A stretch of 19,838 nucleotides of DNA, from NCBI GenBank assembly GCA_964573115.1, contig CAZNIP010000057.1, forward strand, positions 1 to 19,838, given 5' to 3'. Position numbers and translations under genes: made by a program. Shown in pieces: positions 7,568 through 15,477 of the stretch. This DNA is from CAYOID01 sp964573115. GTDB taxonomy: Bacteria > Desulfobacterota > Desulfovibrionia > Desulfovibrionales > Desulfothermaceae. The notes below the pieces were generated by a model, which did not search any database, was not told the origin of the DNA, and saw nothing but the letters and a program-made list of their open reading frames with translations. Every line of letters begins with the position of its first letter. Position 1 is the stretch's first letter.

Positions 7568-8236
7568 ATGTACGCTCTGGCCCGAGGCCCTCTGGCCCTG
7601 GGTGCGGCCCTGATTTTGATCGCTGGTCTTCTCTATCAGACCGTGCGATTTTTTGTCCTCACCAGGCCAGCGTCCGGGTCAGCGTCTCCTGTCGTTCAAC
7701 AGCCCCGTAACTCTGGAATGCGTCACCCGTCTCTTCATGTGCAGCGCAAGGCCCGCGTTCAAAGGTCGGTCCTGGGCATGGAGCCATCCATGGCCGTGAT
7801 GACCACGCTCTTCCATGCCGCCCTGATCCTGACCCCCCTGATGGTCCTGGCGCACGCCCTGCTCTTCGAGGAGTCCTGGGGGATCCGCCCACCGGCCTTG
7901 CCCGAGGCCGCATCCGACATCCTGACCCTGCTCGTCCTCGGCCTGGGAGGCTTTCTCCTCTACCGGCGGATCAGGCTGGCCAGGGTTCGAAGCATCACCG
8001 GCCCCATGGACATCGTTCTCCTGGCTGTGGTTCTGGCCCCTTTCCTGACAGGGTTTTTGGCCTACCACCAGCTCACGCCCTATCGACCCATGGTCGTGGC
8101 CCACATGTTGAGCGGTGAGCTCATGCTGGTCTGCATTCCTTTCACCAGGCTCTCCCACGCCCTGTTCTTTTTTTTGACCCGGGTCTGGCTGGGCAGTGAG
8201 TACAGCTTCAGCCGAGGCGGACGGGTCTGGAGGTGA
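7568..8236 (+). CDS. NarI/TmcC-like membrane cytochrome b subunit
   Basis: 222-aa integral membrane protein with about five hydrophobic segments (roughly residues 8-30, 78-100, 117-133, 147-166 and 176-203). Histidines at 83, 96, 167, 179 and 197 lie in or at the ends of these helices and are candidate haem b ligands, as in the gamma subunit of respiratory nitrate reductase and the DsrM/TmcC/HmeC proteins of sulfate reducers. Such subunits move electrons between the quinone pool and a cytoplasmic iron-sulfur partner. The ATG has GGAGGA just upstream. The next gene starts two bases after the stop, and its ribosome site lies inside this gene's last codons, so the two are translationally coupled and probably form one complex. 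No nitrate reductase catalytic subunit is present. The family call is good; the exact complex is inferred. Confidence 0.8.
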   Translation: MYALARGPLALGAALILIAGLLYQTVRFFVLTRPASGSASPVVQQPRNSGMRHPSLHVQRKARVQRSVLGMEPSMAVMTTLFHAALILTPLMVLAHALLFEESWGIRPPALPEAASDILTLLVLGLGGFLLYRRIRLARVRSITGPMDIVLLAVVLAPFLTGFLAYHQLTPYRPMVVAHMLSGELMLVCIPFTRLSHALFFFLTRVWLGSEYSFSRGGRVWR

Positions 8237-8237
8237 A

Positions 8238-8630
8238 ATGCTCAAGAGAGCCGACATCATCGACAGCCCGGCAGTCAAAAAGCTTCTCAAGGACAACGCC
8301 TCCAGGATCCGGTTCATGCTCCAATTGTGCGTGCGTTGCGGGATGTGCGCCGAAAGCTGTTTTCTCTACACGGCCGGCGACCAGGACCCGGTCTACATGC
8401 CGTCACACAAGATGCTCAACTCGGTTGGCTTTGTGTTCCGGAAAAGAGGCCGGGTGAGCATTCGCGAGCTGGAGACGATCCGGGAGATCGTTTTTCATCG
8501 CTGTGTTCTGTGCATGCGCTGCTACTGCCCCCTTGGTGTGGACATCCCCCGGATGATCGCTCTGGGCCGCTCCATCTGCCGAACCAGCGGGCTCTTCCGC
8601 CGCTACGACGGCACAGACCTCAAGCCTTGA
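8238..8630 (+). CDS. HdrC/DsrK-like [4Fe-4S] protein, short form
   Basis: 130-aa cytoplasmic electron carrier resembling HdrC and the N-terminal part of DsrK/TmcB. The first cluster motif is complete: Cys31, 34, 37 and 41 (CVRCGMCAESC). The second, CVLCMRCYCP with Cys89, 92, 95 and 97, has one residue between the third and fourth cysteines where the family normally has three, so it is two residues short. DsrK/TmcB continue into a C-terminal catalytic region with CCG motifs; this protein stops after the ferredoxin-like domain, so it is only the relay part. The start ATG 8238 is set by a full GGAGGTGA (8229-8236) that overlaps the upstream stop. It probably passes electrons between the membrane cytochrome b encoded upstream and a soluble enzyme, for which MetV, encoded 223 bp downstream, is the obvious candidate (inference). 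Confidence 0.83.
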   Translation: MLKRADIIDSPAVKKLLKDNASRIRFMLQLCVRCGMCAESCFLYTAGDQDPVYMPSHKMLNSVGFVFRKRGRVSIRELETIREIVFHRCVLCMRCYCPLGVDIPRMIALGRSICRTSGLFRRYDGTDLKP

Positions 8631-8853
8631 TTCAGCCCAGTCAAGGGCAGGAGCATGGCGCCGACAGAACGCGGGGGCAAGGAGCCATGATTTTTTGCCC
8701 TCATGGGTAAGAGGGATGGTTTTGATTCCAGAGCGCACAGAGCTCGGGGCAGGGCATTTTTCCTGACGGTCAATCGTCCTGCCGACAGTCCTGTCTTCGG
8801 TGAGGGGGTTGTGTTCAACCTGCAACTGACACCCTCAGGGTGCCGGAACGTCC

Positions 8854-9534
8854 ATGATCAAGATCAAGCGCAAACCGTTTGCAGAAATCCGGGCCATGCT
8901 CGACCCGTACGCCTCGTTCCTCAATGTGGGCTGCGGCGGGTGCGCCTCGGTCTGCCTGGGAGGGGGGCAGAAGGAGGTCCAGGAGCTCAATGTCGAGCTG
9001 GAAGCCGTGGCCGCAGGGCGGACAGCCTCCCTGTCCATCCAGGGCGCCACAGTAGAGCGGGCCTGCAACATGGCCTTTCTCGAGGAGCTCGACGCCCTGG
9101 TCCAGGGGACCGAATGCCTGGGGTCCATGGCCTGTTCTGCCGGAACCCAGCTCATTGCCGAACGTTTCCCGGACACGCCGGTGTTCCCCCTGGTCAACAC
9201 CCATGCCATCGGGGTTGACCGGGAGGTTGGCGTTTACGAGGAAAACTGCAGGTCCTGCGGGGACTGCGTCATTGGCTATACAGGTGGCCTCTGTCCCATC
9301 ACCAGGTGTGCCAAGGGCCTGTTCAACGGTCCCTGCGGCGGCACCCAGACCAAAGGGATGTGCGAGGTGGATCCGGCCATCCCCTGCGTCTGGCATCAGA
9401 TCTTCGAACGTCTCAGCCGTCAGGGCCGGGTCGCGGATATCCTCAAGGTCAGGGAGCCCATGGAGTGGCAGAATCAGGTTCGGAGGATGGTGGTCCAGGA
9501 GCCTTACCAGGATCGCTACCTGGATGAAGGGTGA
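8854..9534 (+). CDS. metV: MetV-type methylenetetrahydrofolate reductase subunit (MTHFR C-terminal domain)
   Basis: 226-aa cysteine-rich protein of the methylene-THF reductase C-terminal family (MTHFR_C). Near the N-terminus VGCGGCASVC (Cys27, 30, 34) followed by GGGQKEV matches the MetV signature. The C-terminal half has ENCRSCGDC, CPITRCAKGLFNGPCGG and GMCEVD, then a conserved tail ending near EPMEW. In acetogens MetV forms a complex with the flavoprotein MetF that reduces methylene-THF to methyl-THF in the Wood-Ljungdahl pathway, sometimes extended by Hdr-type subunits. No metF is in this window, so the catalytic partner must be elsewhere. Upstream lie an HdrC-like protein and a membrane cytochrome b, which suggests electron exchange with the quinone pool. 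The ATG start has only a weak ribosome site (AGGGTG about ten bases upstream) but the family N-terminus begins here. Confidence 0.88.
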   Translation: MIKIKRKPFAEIRAMLDPYASFLNVGCGGCASVCLGGGQKEVQELNVELEAVAAGRTASLSIQGATVERACNMAFLEELDALVQGTECLGSMACSAGTQLIAERFPDTPVFPLVNTHAIGVDREVGVYEENCRSCGDCVIGYTGGLCPITRCAKGLFNGPCGGTQTKGMCEVDPAIPCVWHQIFERLSRQGRVADILKVREPMEWQNQVRRMVVQEPYQDRYLDEG

Positions 9535-9577
9535 TCCTGCCGGGTCCGGATCGATGAATCAGAGCGGCCCACCACGG

Positions 9578-9613
9578 CGACCACGGGTTCGCCTGCGGCG
9601 AAAAGAGATGAAG
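9578..9613 (+). repeat. Dispersed intergenic hairpin repeat, copy B
   Basis: Matches copy A through the stem-loop and AAAAGAG, then differs at two bases (AT for GC). It is preceded by an extra ACCACGG, as in copy D. It lies 43 bp after the metV stop. Confidence 0.85.
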
Positions 9614-9854
9614 CTTTGACAGGATCAAGAGGATAAGGGTCGATCAGAGGGGAACGATCCTTTTCAGCCGCTCCGGATGACCGGCTGAAAGGCTTCCCCC
9701 GCCAGTGGCGGATGAGTTCGCCGGCAGGCATCCGGCCTGCCAGTGAAAAATCATGATCCAGCCGATCCTGTCGAGAAGTCTTTGTCGGTTCCAGGCTATG
9801 CAATCCGTGCCGATTCAGAGGCACAACGACACCTTCAGTTCAAGGAGCCGCGTT
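9614..9854. other. Intergenic stretch before the dehydrogenase gene, with a 7-bp-stem hairpin
   Basis: No gene is supported here. GGCAGGC (9723-9729) pairs perfectly with GCCTGCC (9735-9741) around ATCCG and is followed by AGTGAAAAATCAT; it could end the metV transcript but has no T-run on the plus strand. A TTGACA at 9616-9621 has no credible -10 box at 16-18 bp. Confidence 0.5.
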
Positions 9855-10553
9855 ATGGAGACAGTCCTCGTCACTGGAAGCAACCGGGGCCTGGGTCTGG
9901 AATGGGTCAGGCAGTATGCGCAGGAGGGGTTCCGGGTCTACGCCACCTGCCGGCACCCCAGCGAGGCTTTTGAGCTTCAGGAGTTGGCCGCCCGGCATGA
10001 GCAGGTCAGTGTCCACCGCATGGACGTGACCATGGTTGATGAAATATACGCCATGACCGTGGAGCTCCTGGAAAAGCCGGTGGACATCCTGGTCTCCAAC
10101 GCCGGGATTTACCTGGAGAAATATCGCGACGTCGGCCTGGGGACCCTGAATTACCAGGACTGGATCAAGACCTTTGAGATCAACGCCCTGGGCCCGGTCC
10201 GGGTGGTGGAGGCTTTTGCCCCCAATGTGGCCATCAGCCATCGCCGGCAGGTGGTGGTCACCTCCACCCACATGGCCAGCATTGCCGATATCGCCGTGCC
10301 CGGAGCCTACTACTACCGCTCCACCAAGGCGGCCCTGAATGCAGTCATGGAGGGGCTGAGCCACGAGCTCCAGGCCAAGGGCATCGGCCTGCTCATCCTT
10401 CATCCCGGCCATGTCAAGACCAGGATGGGCGGGGGCGGGACCGAGCTCATGCCCCCGGAGAGCGTCAGAGGCATGCGGTCCCTAGTGGATGGCTTCACCA
10501 TGAAGGACACCGGGCGCTTTTTCCGCTTTGACGGGGTTGAGATGCCCTGGTAA
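9855..10553 (+). CDS. Short-chain dehydrogenase/reductase, sniffer/C-factor-like
   Basis: 232-aa NAD(P)-dependent oxidoreductase with a Rossmann fold. TGSNRGLG at 7-14 is the cofactor-binding loop, NAG is at 82-84, and the catalytic set is Asn110, Ser137, Tyr154 and Lys158 (YRSTK). The C-terminus (GHVKTRMGG, then GRFFRFDGVEMPW) matches the carbonyl-reductase 'sniffer' / myxobacterial C-factor group rather than the fatty-acid FabG group. Substrate cannot be told from sequence. ATG 9855 is chosen because AAGGAG (9842-9847) sits seven bases upstream and the protein then begins directly with the Rossmann strand; an in-frame ATG at 9753 would add 34 residues unlike the family. It probably forms its own transcription unit, 320 bp after metV. 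Confidence 0.9.
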   Translation: METVLVTGSNRGLGLEWVRQYAQEGFRVYATCRHPSEAFELQELAARHEQVSVHRMDVTMVDEIYAMTVELLEKPVDILVSNAGIYLEKYRDVGLGTLNYQDWIKTFEINALGPVRVVEAFAPNVAISHRRQVVVTSTHMASIADIAVPGAYYYRSTKAALNAVMEGLSHELQAKGIGLLILHPGHVKTRMGGGGTELMPPESVRGMRSLVDGFTMKDTGRFFRFDGVEMPW

Positions 10554-10775
10554 CATCCAATGGCCCGACATCCAGGCATGGTTGCAGCTCCTGGATCCCT
10601 GTTCTCGTTTCAGCCCGGCCGCTGGCCGGCCTGAAGCCCGACACCAGAAACCTGAACACCTGTGATCAAGTTCATACGAGCCCTGCAGCAGGCGCCCGGT
10701 TTGATCAGGGTCAGCCAACATGTTTTCAGGCCTGTTTCCACCACATTTCCGGCAGCGCCTTGAGGAGAAAGAGCT
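10554..10775. other. Intergenic stretch, nothing clear
   Basis: These 222 bp hold a GC-rich partial palindrome around CGGCC-GCT-GGCCG but no T-run, promoter or small gene that I can support. Confidence 0.5.
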
Positions 10776-11600
10776 ATGGATCTGGTGACATTGAGCAACC
10801 TGGAACCCTGGCAGTGGCCGGAAAACGCCGGTGAGATCTTCCTCGAAGTCTTGAAGGACAGGGAAGAAGACCATGAGGACCGAATTCTGGCTGCGGAGAT
10901 GGCCGGCGAAACCGTGGCGGTCAACGATGCCATTGTGGAGACCCTGCTGGCCATAGCCACCAGCGACCAGGAGCCTGAGAAGCTGCGGGGCCAGGCTTTG
11001 ATCTCGCTGGGGCCGGTACTGGAGCTGTCGGACCTCGAGGAGTTCGAGGACCCCGACGGGATGCCCATCACTGAGGAGACCTTCTGGACCATTCAGGCGA
11101 CCCTCTTCAATCTCTTTCAGGACAGCCAGCTGCCCAAGTTCGTTCGCCGCTGCGTGCTCGAAGCGGCCGTGCGGGTGGAGAACGACTGGCTGGAGCAGGC
11201 TGTACAGAGTGCTTATGAGAGCGGCGATGAGGACTGGAAGCTGACAGCGGTCTTCTGCATGCACTATCTTCCAGGTTTTTCAAAACAGATCCTGGAATCC
11301 CTGAACAGCAGCAACCCCTTGATCCATTACCATGCTGTCCTGGCTGCCGGAAACTGGGAGCTGGCCCAGGCCTGGGACCATGTCGCCCCGCTGGCCGAGT
11401 CTGAAGGAACGGATAAAGACCTCCGTCTGGCCGCCATCGAGGCTCTTGGAACCATCAAACCTGACAAATCCGTGCCCATTCTCCATGACCTCATCTCGGA
11501 TGAAGACGAGGACATCGTGGAGGCTGCCCATGAATCCCTGGGCATGGCCGAAGGGATCATGGACCTTGATGACGACCTCGATGATGAGGATCTTGACTGA
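10776..11600 (+). CDS. HEAT-repeat-like acidic protein of unknown function
   Basis: 274-aa soluble protein made of paired alpha-helices. Repeating units such as LRLAAIEALGTIKPDKSVP and the following helix pair ending EAAHESLG resemble HEAT/PBS-lyase repeats, which form curved scaffolds for protein binding. The overall composition is strongly acidic and the last 12 residues are nearly all Asp, Glu or Leu. No signal peptide or membrane segment is seen, so it should be cytoplasmic. The ATG is preceded by GAGGAG about eight bases upstream. Neighbouring genes do not suggest a partner. Function is not recognised; a regulatory or scaffold role is only the general expectation for such repeats. Confidence 0.82.
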   Translation: MDLVTLSNLEPWQWPENAGEIFLEVLKDREEDHEDRILAAEMAGETVAVNDAIVETLLAIATSDQEPEKLRGQALISLGPVLELSDLEEFEDPDGMPITEETFWTIQATLFNLFQDSQLPKFVRRCVLEAAVRVENDWLEQAVQSAYESGDEDWKLTAVFCMHYLPGFSKQILESLNSSNPLIHYHAVLAAGNWELAQAWDHVAPLAESEGTDKDLRLAAIEALGTIKPDKSVPILHDLISDEDEDIVEAAHESLGMAEGIMDLDDDLDDEDLD

Positions 11601-12258
11601 GCACAGGCCTTTTTTGTCCTCTGTGAGCTGCAGGGCCAACTGAATCGGGCAAAACGGACAAGGCCGGGCGCGGAAGGTTCAGGACAGATTTGACCCGTCT
11701 TTGCATCTGTGTCCCAGGGCAGTTCGAGCCCCCTTGTTCCCCTCCCAAAGCTGACCCGGATCTCTGTCGCTGCTGAATATCGTGGTCCAGGACCCGGACG
11801 CCCTTGAAGCCAGAAGTGCCTGCTTGAGCTGACTTTAAAAGGCCAGGACCGGGAGGGGCAGGTGTCGGGCTCGGTCCGTGACATCCGGAAGAGTTCTTGC
11901 AGAAGGGTTGAGCATTGTTTCTCATCTGAAGGCACATTTCAAAGACTTCTCGTAATATCAGAGCCTTGAAAGCCGACCTCCTGAGCAGTCTCCTGACCGT
12001 TGTGCCAATTTCCGGCCGTTTCCGGACAGGCATCCGTCATGAAACAAGGCACGAAGTGATTGCATACGAGGGTTGGGAAAGCAGGCCTCTTGCGGTCATG
12101 GCTTTCTGCCAGTCCCGCCCCAATGGGCTGACCTCGACGCAGAAGGGTGTCTCAGTTGTGAACGAACTGGCCGGTCGTCTGGACATGGTCTGCAGTATGG
12201 CGACCCCTTTCTGCCCTCAGCCATCAACCTGTCAGCCTGGCCGATGCCCGGGCCGGCC
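11601..12258. other. 658-bp gene-free stretch before the sensor cyclase
   Basis: No supported gene or repeat. A weak imperfect hairpin around CACAG...CTGTG follows the HEAT gene stop (from 11602) with a T-run in its loop rather than after it. The reading frame of the downstream cyclase is open back to 12073, but those residues look non-coding (no signal peptide, no ribosome site), so I leave them out. Confidence 0.6.
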
Positions 12259-15200
12259 ATGAATCCCATGCCCATGGACCAACCCTGCCGCGTCATCCCA
12301 TTTGCCCTTCGAGACCCTGGCGGGTTCAAGGCGCTGGTCAAGCCAGTCCTGTCTGGTCTGGCGATCGCGGCGGTCCTGCTTCTGTGTCAGCCGGCGGCCT
12401 GGTCTGATGAGGCTGCGCCAGCCAAGAGTGGGTCCCTGGACAGGGTCTCTGGCCAGGGATCAGCATCAGAAGGGCAGGGGATCAGCCTCACGGCTGAGGA
12501 ACTGGCCTTTGTCCGTTCGCACCCGGTCATCCGGGTCGGCAACGAGGATGACTGGCCCCCGTTCGATTTCAGCGAGCACGGGGTTCCCAAGGGATACGCC
12601 ATCGAGCATCTGGAACTCCTGGGCCGCAAGCTGGGCATCTCTTTCGAGTACGTCAACGGCCACACCTGGGCTGAGCTCCTGGATCTCTTCCGACGGGGCA
12701 GGATCGACCTGCTCCCTTCTCTGTGGATCTCCGAGAATCGCAAGGAGTTCATGCTCTTCACCGAGCCCTTCCTGACCCTGCCCTACGTCATCGTCACCAG
12801 CCGTGAAGACGACTCCATCGCCTCCTTTGAAGACCTGTCCGGCAAGACTGTTTCTGCAGCCAGGGGGTACATCCAGGAGGAGGTGCTCACGTCCATGTTC
12901 CCTGATATCGGCGTCTACAGGGTCAACAATCCGCTGGAAGGGCTCAAGGCCATCACCTACGGCAAGGCTGACGCCTATATCGGGTATCGTGGGGTCGTGG
13001 ACTACCTCATCGCGACCAGGTTCTTCACCGACCTGCGGATTGTGGGCGAGACCAGGGCCTCGGGCCTTGGCCCCCAGGGCCTGTACATCGGGGTCAGGCA
13101 GGACATGCCCCTGCTCAGGGACATCCTGCAGAAGGCCATGGATTCGGTGTCCAGAAAGCAGAAGGTTGAGCTGTCCCAGAAATGGATTTCCATCGGGCAG
13201 ACCTCTCTCCCGGACCTGAGCAGCAAAGAGGTCGCCTTCCTTCGAAAGCATCCGGTGCTCAGGGCGGACAATCTCAGGAACTGGCCCCCGTTCAACTTTT
13301 CCCAGAACGGAAAGCCCAGAGGGTTCTGCGTCGATTACCTGAACCTGCTGGGGACCAAGCTTGGGGTGGAGATCGACTTTGTGACCGGTCCAGCCTGGAG
13401 TGAGTTCATGACCATGCTCGATGAAGGGGAACTGGATCTCCTGGTGGATGTGGTGGAGACCGAGAAACGCCGCCGAAGCATCGATTTTACCGGGCCCTAT
13501 TTCACCATTTTTTCCGGGATCGTGGTCAGGCAGGGCAACGAGGCCCTGGCCAACATGTCTGATCTGGCCGGCCGAAAGGTGGTGGTGCCAGAAAATTTCT
13601 ACTACCAGGAGATTCTGGAGCAGCACTATCCAGAGGTGGAGATTCTGACCGAGGACACCATCCTGGACTGCCTCAAGACCGTGTCCTCGGGGAGGGCCGA
13701 TGCCGCCCTGGCTGAAAAGCCGGTTTTCGACTACCTCATCACCAAGCATTTCCTGACCGACCTGACCAGCGTTCCCATCATGGACAGCGAGCACTTTGAG
13801 AACACACCGGTGTCCATCGGGGTTGACAAGGGGCGGACCATGCTCCGGGACATCCTGCAGAAGGCCATGGATGAGGTCACGGAAGGGGAGATGTCCGAGA
13901 TCCGCAAACGCTGGTTCGATGCCGGGGATATGGAGCGACAGGCGCAGCGGGTCGCGTTGACCCCAGAAGAGCGGACCATTCTGAAGAGCCGTGGAGCCGT
14001 CAGCATGTGCGTCCACCCGGGATGGCTGCCTTTTGAAGGGGTGGACAGTGAGGACCGGCATACCGGGATCGTGGCTGACATCATGGCTCTGGTCTCGGAC
14101 AGGATCGGTGTCCCGGTGAAAAAGGTCCCCACCCGGAGCTGGGAGGAGAGCCTCCAGGCCGCCAGGGACGGGACCTGTGACATTCTGTCCTGTGTGCAGA
14201 CGACCTCCAGGAAAATGGATTCCCTGGTCTTTTCCAGGCCGTACTTTGATTCGGTCAACGTCATCGTGACCAGGGACGAAGAACCCTACATCCCGGAGAT
14301 GAATGCCCTGGCCGGGAAGAGGGTGGCTGTTGTCCAGGACAACTCGATCCTGGAGTACCTGGAGGAGAATGTCTCCAACCTGGAGATCCTGCAGATGCCT
14401 GATCTGGACCAGGCCCTGAACTCTGTCTCCAGGGGCTTTGCGGACGTGGCCGTCGACAGCCTGCAGATGGTCAGCTACCGGATTCATGAGCAGGGGCTCT
14501 ACGATCTCAAGATCGCGGGTCAGACGCCGTACAAGGACTTCTTGAGGATCGGCATCAACAGCGACGCTGCTGAGCTGAAACCTATCCTGGACAAGGCCCT
14601 GGACTCCATCCCGGCTCAGGACATCAACCGCATTGCCAGGGAGTGGCTGTCCATCAAGTTCGAGCATGGCTTCGACACCGGGCTGCTGTGGAAGGTCCTC
14701 GCCGGCATGGCCCTGTTGGTGGCCGTGATCATGATCTGGAACCGGAAGCTGTCCTCCCTGAACAGGGAGCTGGCCAAGGCCCACGAGGATCTGGGCCACA
14801 AGAGCGCCGAACTGGAGAAACTGTCGGAGACCGACCGGCTCACAGGGCTGACCAACAGGATGAAGCTGGAGGAGATTCTGGACCGGGAGTGCCGGAGGTC
14901 ATCCAGGTCCACGCAGCCTCTGAGCGTGATCATGCTCGACGTGGACGGTTTCAAGGCCATCAACGACACCTTTGGCCATCATGCCGGGGACCAGGTGCTC
15001 AAAGACCTGGCCTGGATCCTGGAGGACCAGATCAGGACGATCGACACCGTCGGCCGCTGGGGGGGCGAGGAGTTCCTCATGATCTGCCCGGGAACAGGGG
15101 TCGTGGGGGCCGGCATTCTGGCCGAAAAGCTCAGGACCTGCATCCAGGCCCATGAGTTTCCAGTTGGTGGGCCCTGCACCTGCAGCTTCGGCATTTCAGC

Positions 15201-15303
15201 CTTTCATGGCGGTGAACGGCCCGAGGACATGGTCATCCGGGCCGACCAGGCCATGTATCAGGCCAAGTCCCTCGGCCGGAACAGGGTCGAGACCGTGCCC
15301 TGA
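12259..15303 (+). CDS. Sensor diguanylate cyclase with three tandem periplasmic solute-binding domains
   Basis: About 1014 aa. An N-terminal hydrophobic segment (ending AAWSDEA) acts as signal or anchor. Three bacterial family-3 solute-binding (Venus flytrap) domains follow at ~77-314, ~319-556 and ~567-799; the first two open with near-identical phrases (HPVIRVGNEDDWPPFDFS and HPVLRADNLRNWPPFNFS), a sign of internal duplication. A transmembrane helix lies at ~809-829, then a short coiled coil and a GGDEF domain (~855-1010). The active site is GGEEF at 935-939 and the inhibitory I-site RxxD is intact (RTID, 926-929), so it should make c-di-GMP from GTP with product feedback. Periplasmic ligand, probably an amino acid or similar small molecule, is unknown. 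The start is uncertain: ATG 12259, 12268 and 12274 are all in frame and none has a clear ribosome site; 12259 is used. Confidence 0.9.
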   Translation: MNPMPMDQPCRVIPFALRDPGGFKALVKPVLSGLAIAAVLLLCQPAAWSDEAAPAKSGSLDRVSGQGSASEGQGISLTAEELAFVRSHPVIRVGNEDDWPPFDFSEHGVPKGYAIEHLELLGRKLGISFEYVNGHTWAELLDLFRRGRIDLLPSLWISENRKEFMLFTEPFLTLPYVIVTSREDDSIASFEDLSGKTVSAARGYIQEEVLTSMFPDIGVYRVNNPLEGLKAITYGKADAYIGYRGVVDYLIATRFFTDLRIVGETRASGLGPQGLYIGVRQDMPLLRDILQKAMDSVSRKQKVELSQKWISIGQTSLPDLSSKEVAFLRKHPVLRADNLRNWPPFNFSQNGKPRGFCVDYLNLLGTKLGVEIDFVTGPAWSEFMTMLDEGELDLLVDVVETEKRRRSIDFTGPYFTIFSGIVVRQGNEALANMSDLAGRKVVVPENFYYQEILEQHYPEVEILTEDTILDCLKTVSSGRADAALAEKPVFDYLITKHFLTDLTSVPIMDSEHFENTPVSIGVDKGRTMLRDILQKAMDEVTEGEMSEIRKRWFDAGDMERQAQRVALTPEERTILKSRGAVSMCVHPGWLPFEGVDSEDRHTGIVADIMALVSDRIGVPVKKVPTRSWEESLQAARDGTCDILSCVQTTSRKMDSLVFSRPYFDSVNVIVTRDEEPYIPEMNALAGKRVAVVQDNSILEYLEENVSNLEILQMPDLDQALNSVSRGFADVAVDSLQMVSYRIHEQGLYDLKIAGQTPYKDFLRIGINSDAAELKPILDKALDSIPAQDINRIAREWLSIKFEHGFDTGLLWKVLAGMALLVAVIMIWNRKLSSLNRELAKAHEDLGHKSAELEKLSETDRLTGLTNRMKLEEILDRECRRSSRSTQPLSVIMLDVDGFKAINDTFGHHAGDQVLKDLAWILEDQIRTIDTVGRWGGEEFLMICPGTGVVGAGILAEKLRTCIQAHEFPVGGPCTCSFGISAFHGGERPEDMVIRADQAMYQAKSLGRNRVETVP

Positions 15304-15322
15304 CCACGGGTTCGCCTGCGGC
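15302..15322 (+). repeat. Dispersed intergenic hairpin repeat, short copy C
   Basis: The first 21 bases match the core of copies A, B and D, up to the second GGC, then the sequence changes into the terminator hairpin. The repeat begins inside the cyclase stop codon (TGA-CCACGGG). Confidence 0.7.
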
Positions 15323-15324
15323 AA

Positions 15325-15355
15325 GGAAGGCCTGCCATAGAGAGGCAGGCCTTCC
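15325..15355. terminator. Hairpin terminator between convergent cyclase and patatin genes
   Basis: GGAAGGCCTGCC (15325-15336) pairs perfectly over 12 bp with GGCAGGCCTTCC (15344-15355) around ATAGAGA, 21 bp after the cyclase stop. No T-run follows, so it may block read-through by structure alone, and it could act in both directions. Confidence 0.6.
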
Positions 15356-15399
15356 CTGCTCTGAGCCCGCCGCGGTGAACCCCCTTCCCACAGGTGCTC

Positions 15400-15435
15400 T
15401 TTCAGGCTCGGGTTGAGCAACGCTCATCCCTGAAA
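15400..15435 (-). terminator. Second hairpin, candidate terminator of the patatin transcript
   Basis: TTTCAGG (15400-15406) pairs with CCTGAAA (15429-15435), enclosing an inner stem TGAGC/GCTCA. It lies 43-78 bases past the stop of the minus-strand patatin gene. The internal bulge makes it weaker than the neighbouring hairpin. Confidence 0.35.
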
Positions 15436-15477
15436 ACAGGACAGAGCCGAGCGTGAATGGGAGGTTGTCCCAAGTCC

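Noticed and set aside
8687..8710. Seven-codon frame (MIFCPHG) with a good AAGGAG site before metV
   Set aside because: Too short to support; no hairpins of an attenuator follow it clearly.
9753..9854. Longer start for the short-chain dehydrogenase at ATG 9753
   Set aside because: The extra 34 residues are unlike the family and lie before a clear ribosome site serving ATG 9855.
12048..12063. Possible sigma-54 promoter (GGCACG ... TTGCA)
   Set aside because: The GG and GC elements are 12 bases apart rather than the required 10.
12466..14799. Long minus-strand open frame opposite the sensor cyclase
   Set aside because: Same antisense effect; the plus strand carries three recognisable binding domains and a GGDEF domain.
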